Positions 62,383-64,000 of a DNA stretch of 64,000 nucleotides are shown here, in pieces (the stretch's first letter is position 1; each line of letters opens with the position of its first letter). The notes under the pieces are model-generated. The model was not told the DNA's origin and did no database searches. It saw only the letters and a program-made list of their open reading frames with translations. The translations under genes were made by a program, and so were the position numbers. The stretch spans positions 1 through 64,000 of the forward strand of contig JAFGMA010000104.1 of the NCBI GenBank assembly GCA_016927835.1, given 5' to 3'. The DNA comes from Candidatus Zhuqueibacterota bacterium. Its GTDB lineage: Bacteria > Zhuqueibacterota > Zhuqueibacteria > Thermofontimicrobiales > Sulfurfontimicrobiaceae.

Positions 62383-64000
62383 GTGATACGATATTTATGG
62401 ATTTTATTGTTTCTTCTTGCTTCGTCTTCATCAGAACTGCATTCGCAATCTAAATCCTTTAAAGAGTTTTTGGAATTGGCAAATGAATTTTTAATAAAAT
62501 TTAAAACTGCAATTGCGATTAAGGATTCAAATGATGCAATAGTACGAAAGAGTATTAGTGAACATAACAAAAAATATACTTTGCCGGATTATCGTCCCCC
62601 GAGCCCTACCCGACCGCAAGAAGCAATTGATTTACCATATAGGCTGAGAGCGCTTACTTTATTGCAGGAAGAAAATTACAAAGGTATTGTTAAAAATTTA
62701 AAAAATGTTTCAGCTTTAAACGATACTGACCGACAGTATTTGGCGTATGCGTATACGAAATTAGGAAATCACGAGCGGTCTAACAAATATTTAAGTGAAA
62801 TCGATAGTCTGTCTTTTGAATTAGTCCTGTTTTCTACGATAAGTGCCTTATTGGCAAATGATTGTAAAACCGCTGCTCAAAATTGCTTAAATTACTTGAA
62901 TCAACCCAATATTCCCTCAGCAAATAAGCTAGATATTCATGAACTCTTAGGTAAAGTATATTTTTTAAATCGAGAGTTTAAGCACGCTCTTGAAGAATGG
63001 AAAAAATCCATTGTTGGCAAAAAGGAAATTCCACCTTTTATTACGTACTTTATGGGTGTTTCTGAATTTTATAATCTAAACTTTGAAGAAGCCAGAAAAC
63101 ACTTTCTTAGAGCATCTGAAAATATTATTCAATTTGGCTCGAAGGACTCTGCACTTTATTTGAATTACTACTTGGCAAGCATGGCATCAGAAACCGGAGA
63201 TTTTTCGAAGGCGCGTGAAATTATAGTAGATACTGATATTAATGAGGAATCGCCTAATCCCGTTGAATGCGATATATTAAAAAAACTTACATTTTGCAAT
63301 TTTCAACTGGTTTTAAAGGAATTAGAAGAAAATGAATATAAGAAAACGGTATACCACCATTTGACAAATGCTGCCGACGACCTGAAAAACATCCCCTTAA
63401 ATAACCGGGAGTTGATATCAATCAGTGTTGCATATATTTTACTTAAAGGATTAAATGAAAAAGTGAATACAGCCAGCAGTTCCTCTTTGAGTAGTAATCC
63501 GGCAAGTGAGGCCGTTTATAGATTGCTTTCTGGATTGGATGGGGAAATTAGCACTAATGAAAAGGCGCTGCTTAAATTTCTTGGTTTTGTTAGTTATTCA
63601 TTTTTTGGAGAAATGAGTTTGTCATCGAAAATTTTTGGTAAATTTGCCGATCAGGATTTGATTGCTGAAAACAATTATAATTGTCTAAATCAGGATAGTT
63701 TCAGGGTATCGAATTTTGCCAAATATTTTAATAAATCAATTCGGGCAAAAAAAAGCTACTTTGGATATCTGCTATTCAACTATTGCCAGTTCTTTATCAA
63801 AAAGAAAGATATGAATCAAGTTTGGAAATTACATTACAAGTTTGAAAGTATTGGGAAAAAATATCAAAAACAGAAATTTATGTATCGTTTATTGAGAGAT
63901 CATTACAGGAGTATGATTGAAGTTACTTCAAATAAAGCACAGAAAAAAGAGTTTGCAGGATTAGCTAAATACTATACTCAAAAAATTCCACAGGATGAGA
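62383..64000 (+). CDS. Exported TPR-like protein, 3' end outside window
   Basis: An open frame of at least 539 residues from a GTG at 62383 (GGGAGG four bases before it) to the window edge. The N-terminus (LWILLFLLASSSSELHSQ) is a signal peptide. The rest is helical with tetratricopeptide-like repeats: YLAYAYTKLGNHERSNKYL, LLGKVYFLNREFKHALEEW, YNLNFEEARKHFLRASENI. TPR proteins of this sort usually scaffold envelope complexes. It starts one base after the membrane protein gene, so a functional pair is likely. The end and any C-terminal domain lie beyond base 64000. Confidence 0.75.
   Translation, partial: MIRYLWILLFLLASSSSELHSQSKSFKEFLELANEFLIKFKTAIAIKDSNDAIVRKSISEHNKKYTLPDYRPPSPTRPQEAIDLPYRLRALTLLQEENYKGIVKNLKNVSALNDTDRQYLAYAYTKLGNHERSNKYLSEIDSLSFELVLFSTISALLANDCKTAAQNCLNYLNQPNIPSANKLDIHELLGKVYFLNREFKHALEEWKKSIVGKKEIPPFITYFMGVSEFYNLNFEEARKHFLRASENIIQFGSKDSALYLNYYLASMASETGDFSKAREIIVDTDINEESPNPVECDILKKLTFCNFQLVLKELEENEYKKTVYHHLTNAADDLKNIPLNNRELISISVAYILLKGLNEKVNTASSSSLSSNPASEAVYRLLSGLDGEISTNEKALLKFLGFVSYSFFGEMSLSSKIFGKFADQDLIAENNYNCLNQDSFRVSNFAKYFNKSIRAKKSYFGYLLFNYCQFFIKKKDMNQVWKLHYKFESIGKKYQKQKFMYRLLRDHYRSMIEVTSNKAQKKEFAGLAKYYTQKIPQDE

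Noticed and set aside
1-64000. tRNA genes and CRISPR arrays
   Set aside because: I looked for T-loop-like GGTTCGAATCC signatures and for regularly spaced direct repeats on both strands by eye and saw none; a covariance search was not possible.

Overview
The window reads like a chromosome segment of an uncultured bacterium from the Fibrobacterota-Chlorobiota-Bacteroidota neighbourhood, most like KSB1 / Calditrichota-type lineages. This is an inference, not a proof. Four secreted proteins end in the type IX secretion (T9SS) type A sorting domain with a YQNYPNPFNP-like motif, and six exported proteins begin their predicted mature chain with Gln after the signal peptide. Promoters repeatedly match TTGACA-N17-TATATT. 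No tRNA, rRNA or CRISPR array was recognised.

Layout. (1) 1-6.4 kb: the end of a family-4 glycosyltransferase, then three minus-strand exported proteins (parallel beta-helix, FN3 plus sorting domain, and an 791-aa T9SS cargo with a structured leader RNA). (2) 6.5-14.7 kb: two divergent DUF4954-type left-handed beta-helix proteins around a cluster of acyl carrier protein, ADP-forming acyl-CoA synthetase and NagB-like glucosamine-6-phosphate deaminase. One DUF4954 gene has an apparent N-terminal frameshift, and the region carries small palindromic repeat elements. (3) 15-18.3 kb: a small Myb/SANT-like protein, gamma-glutamyltransferase and a CPBP protease.

(4) 18.5-28 kb: a complete bacterial microcompartment (BMC) operon of DeoR regulator, three EutN/CcmL vertex proteins, an RpiB-like protein without its catalytic loop, PduS-like Fe-S protein, tandem-domain shell protein, PduL phosphotransacylase, PduP-like aldehyde dehydrogenase, one hexameric shell protein, class II aldolase and acetate kinase. 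The aldolase would release an aldehyde (lactaldehyde if the substrate is fuculose- or rhamnulose-1-phosphate). The dehydrogenase, PduL and the kinase would convert it via acyl-CoA and acyl-phosphate to an acid plus ATP, and PduS may recycle reductant. It resembles the PVM and sugar-phosphate BMC types and has no diol dehydratase or ethanolamine lyase.

(5) 28.3-40.6 kb: glycosyltransferase, M23 peptidase, an M1-like protein with a destroyed zinc site, a secreted phospholipase-D-like protein and a C25 gingipain-like protease. (6) 40.7-46.1 kb: threonine dehydrogenase and KBL (threonine to glycine) separated by an HNH endonuclease gene, then an uncharacterised coiled-coil protein and a divergent PRPP synthetase-like protein. 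(7) 46.6-52 kb: an unrecognised operon of a TonB-like membrane protein and four exported proteins. (8) 52.2-60.7 kb: a TatT-like lipoprotein, an ABC sugar importer without its ATPase, an AGE-family epimerase and a cytoplasmic heparinase II/III-like lyase. (9) 60.7-64 kb: a 1-kb gene-poor stretch with a possible small RNA, then a membrane protein and an exported repeat-rich protein that runs off the window end.
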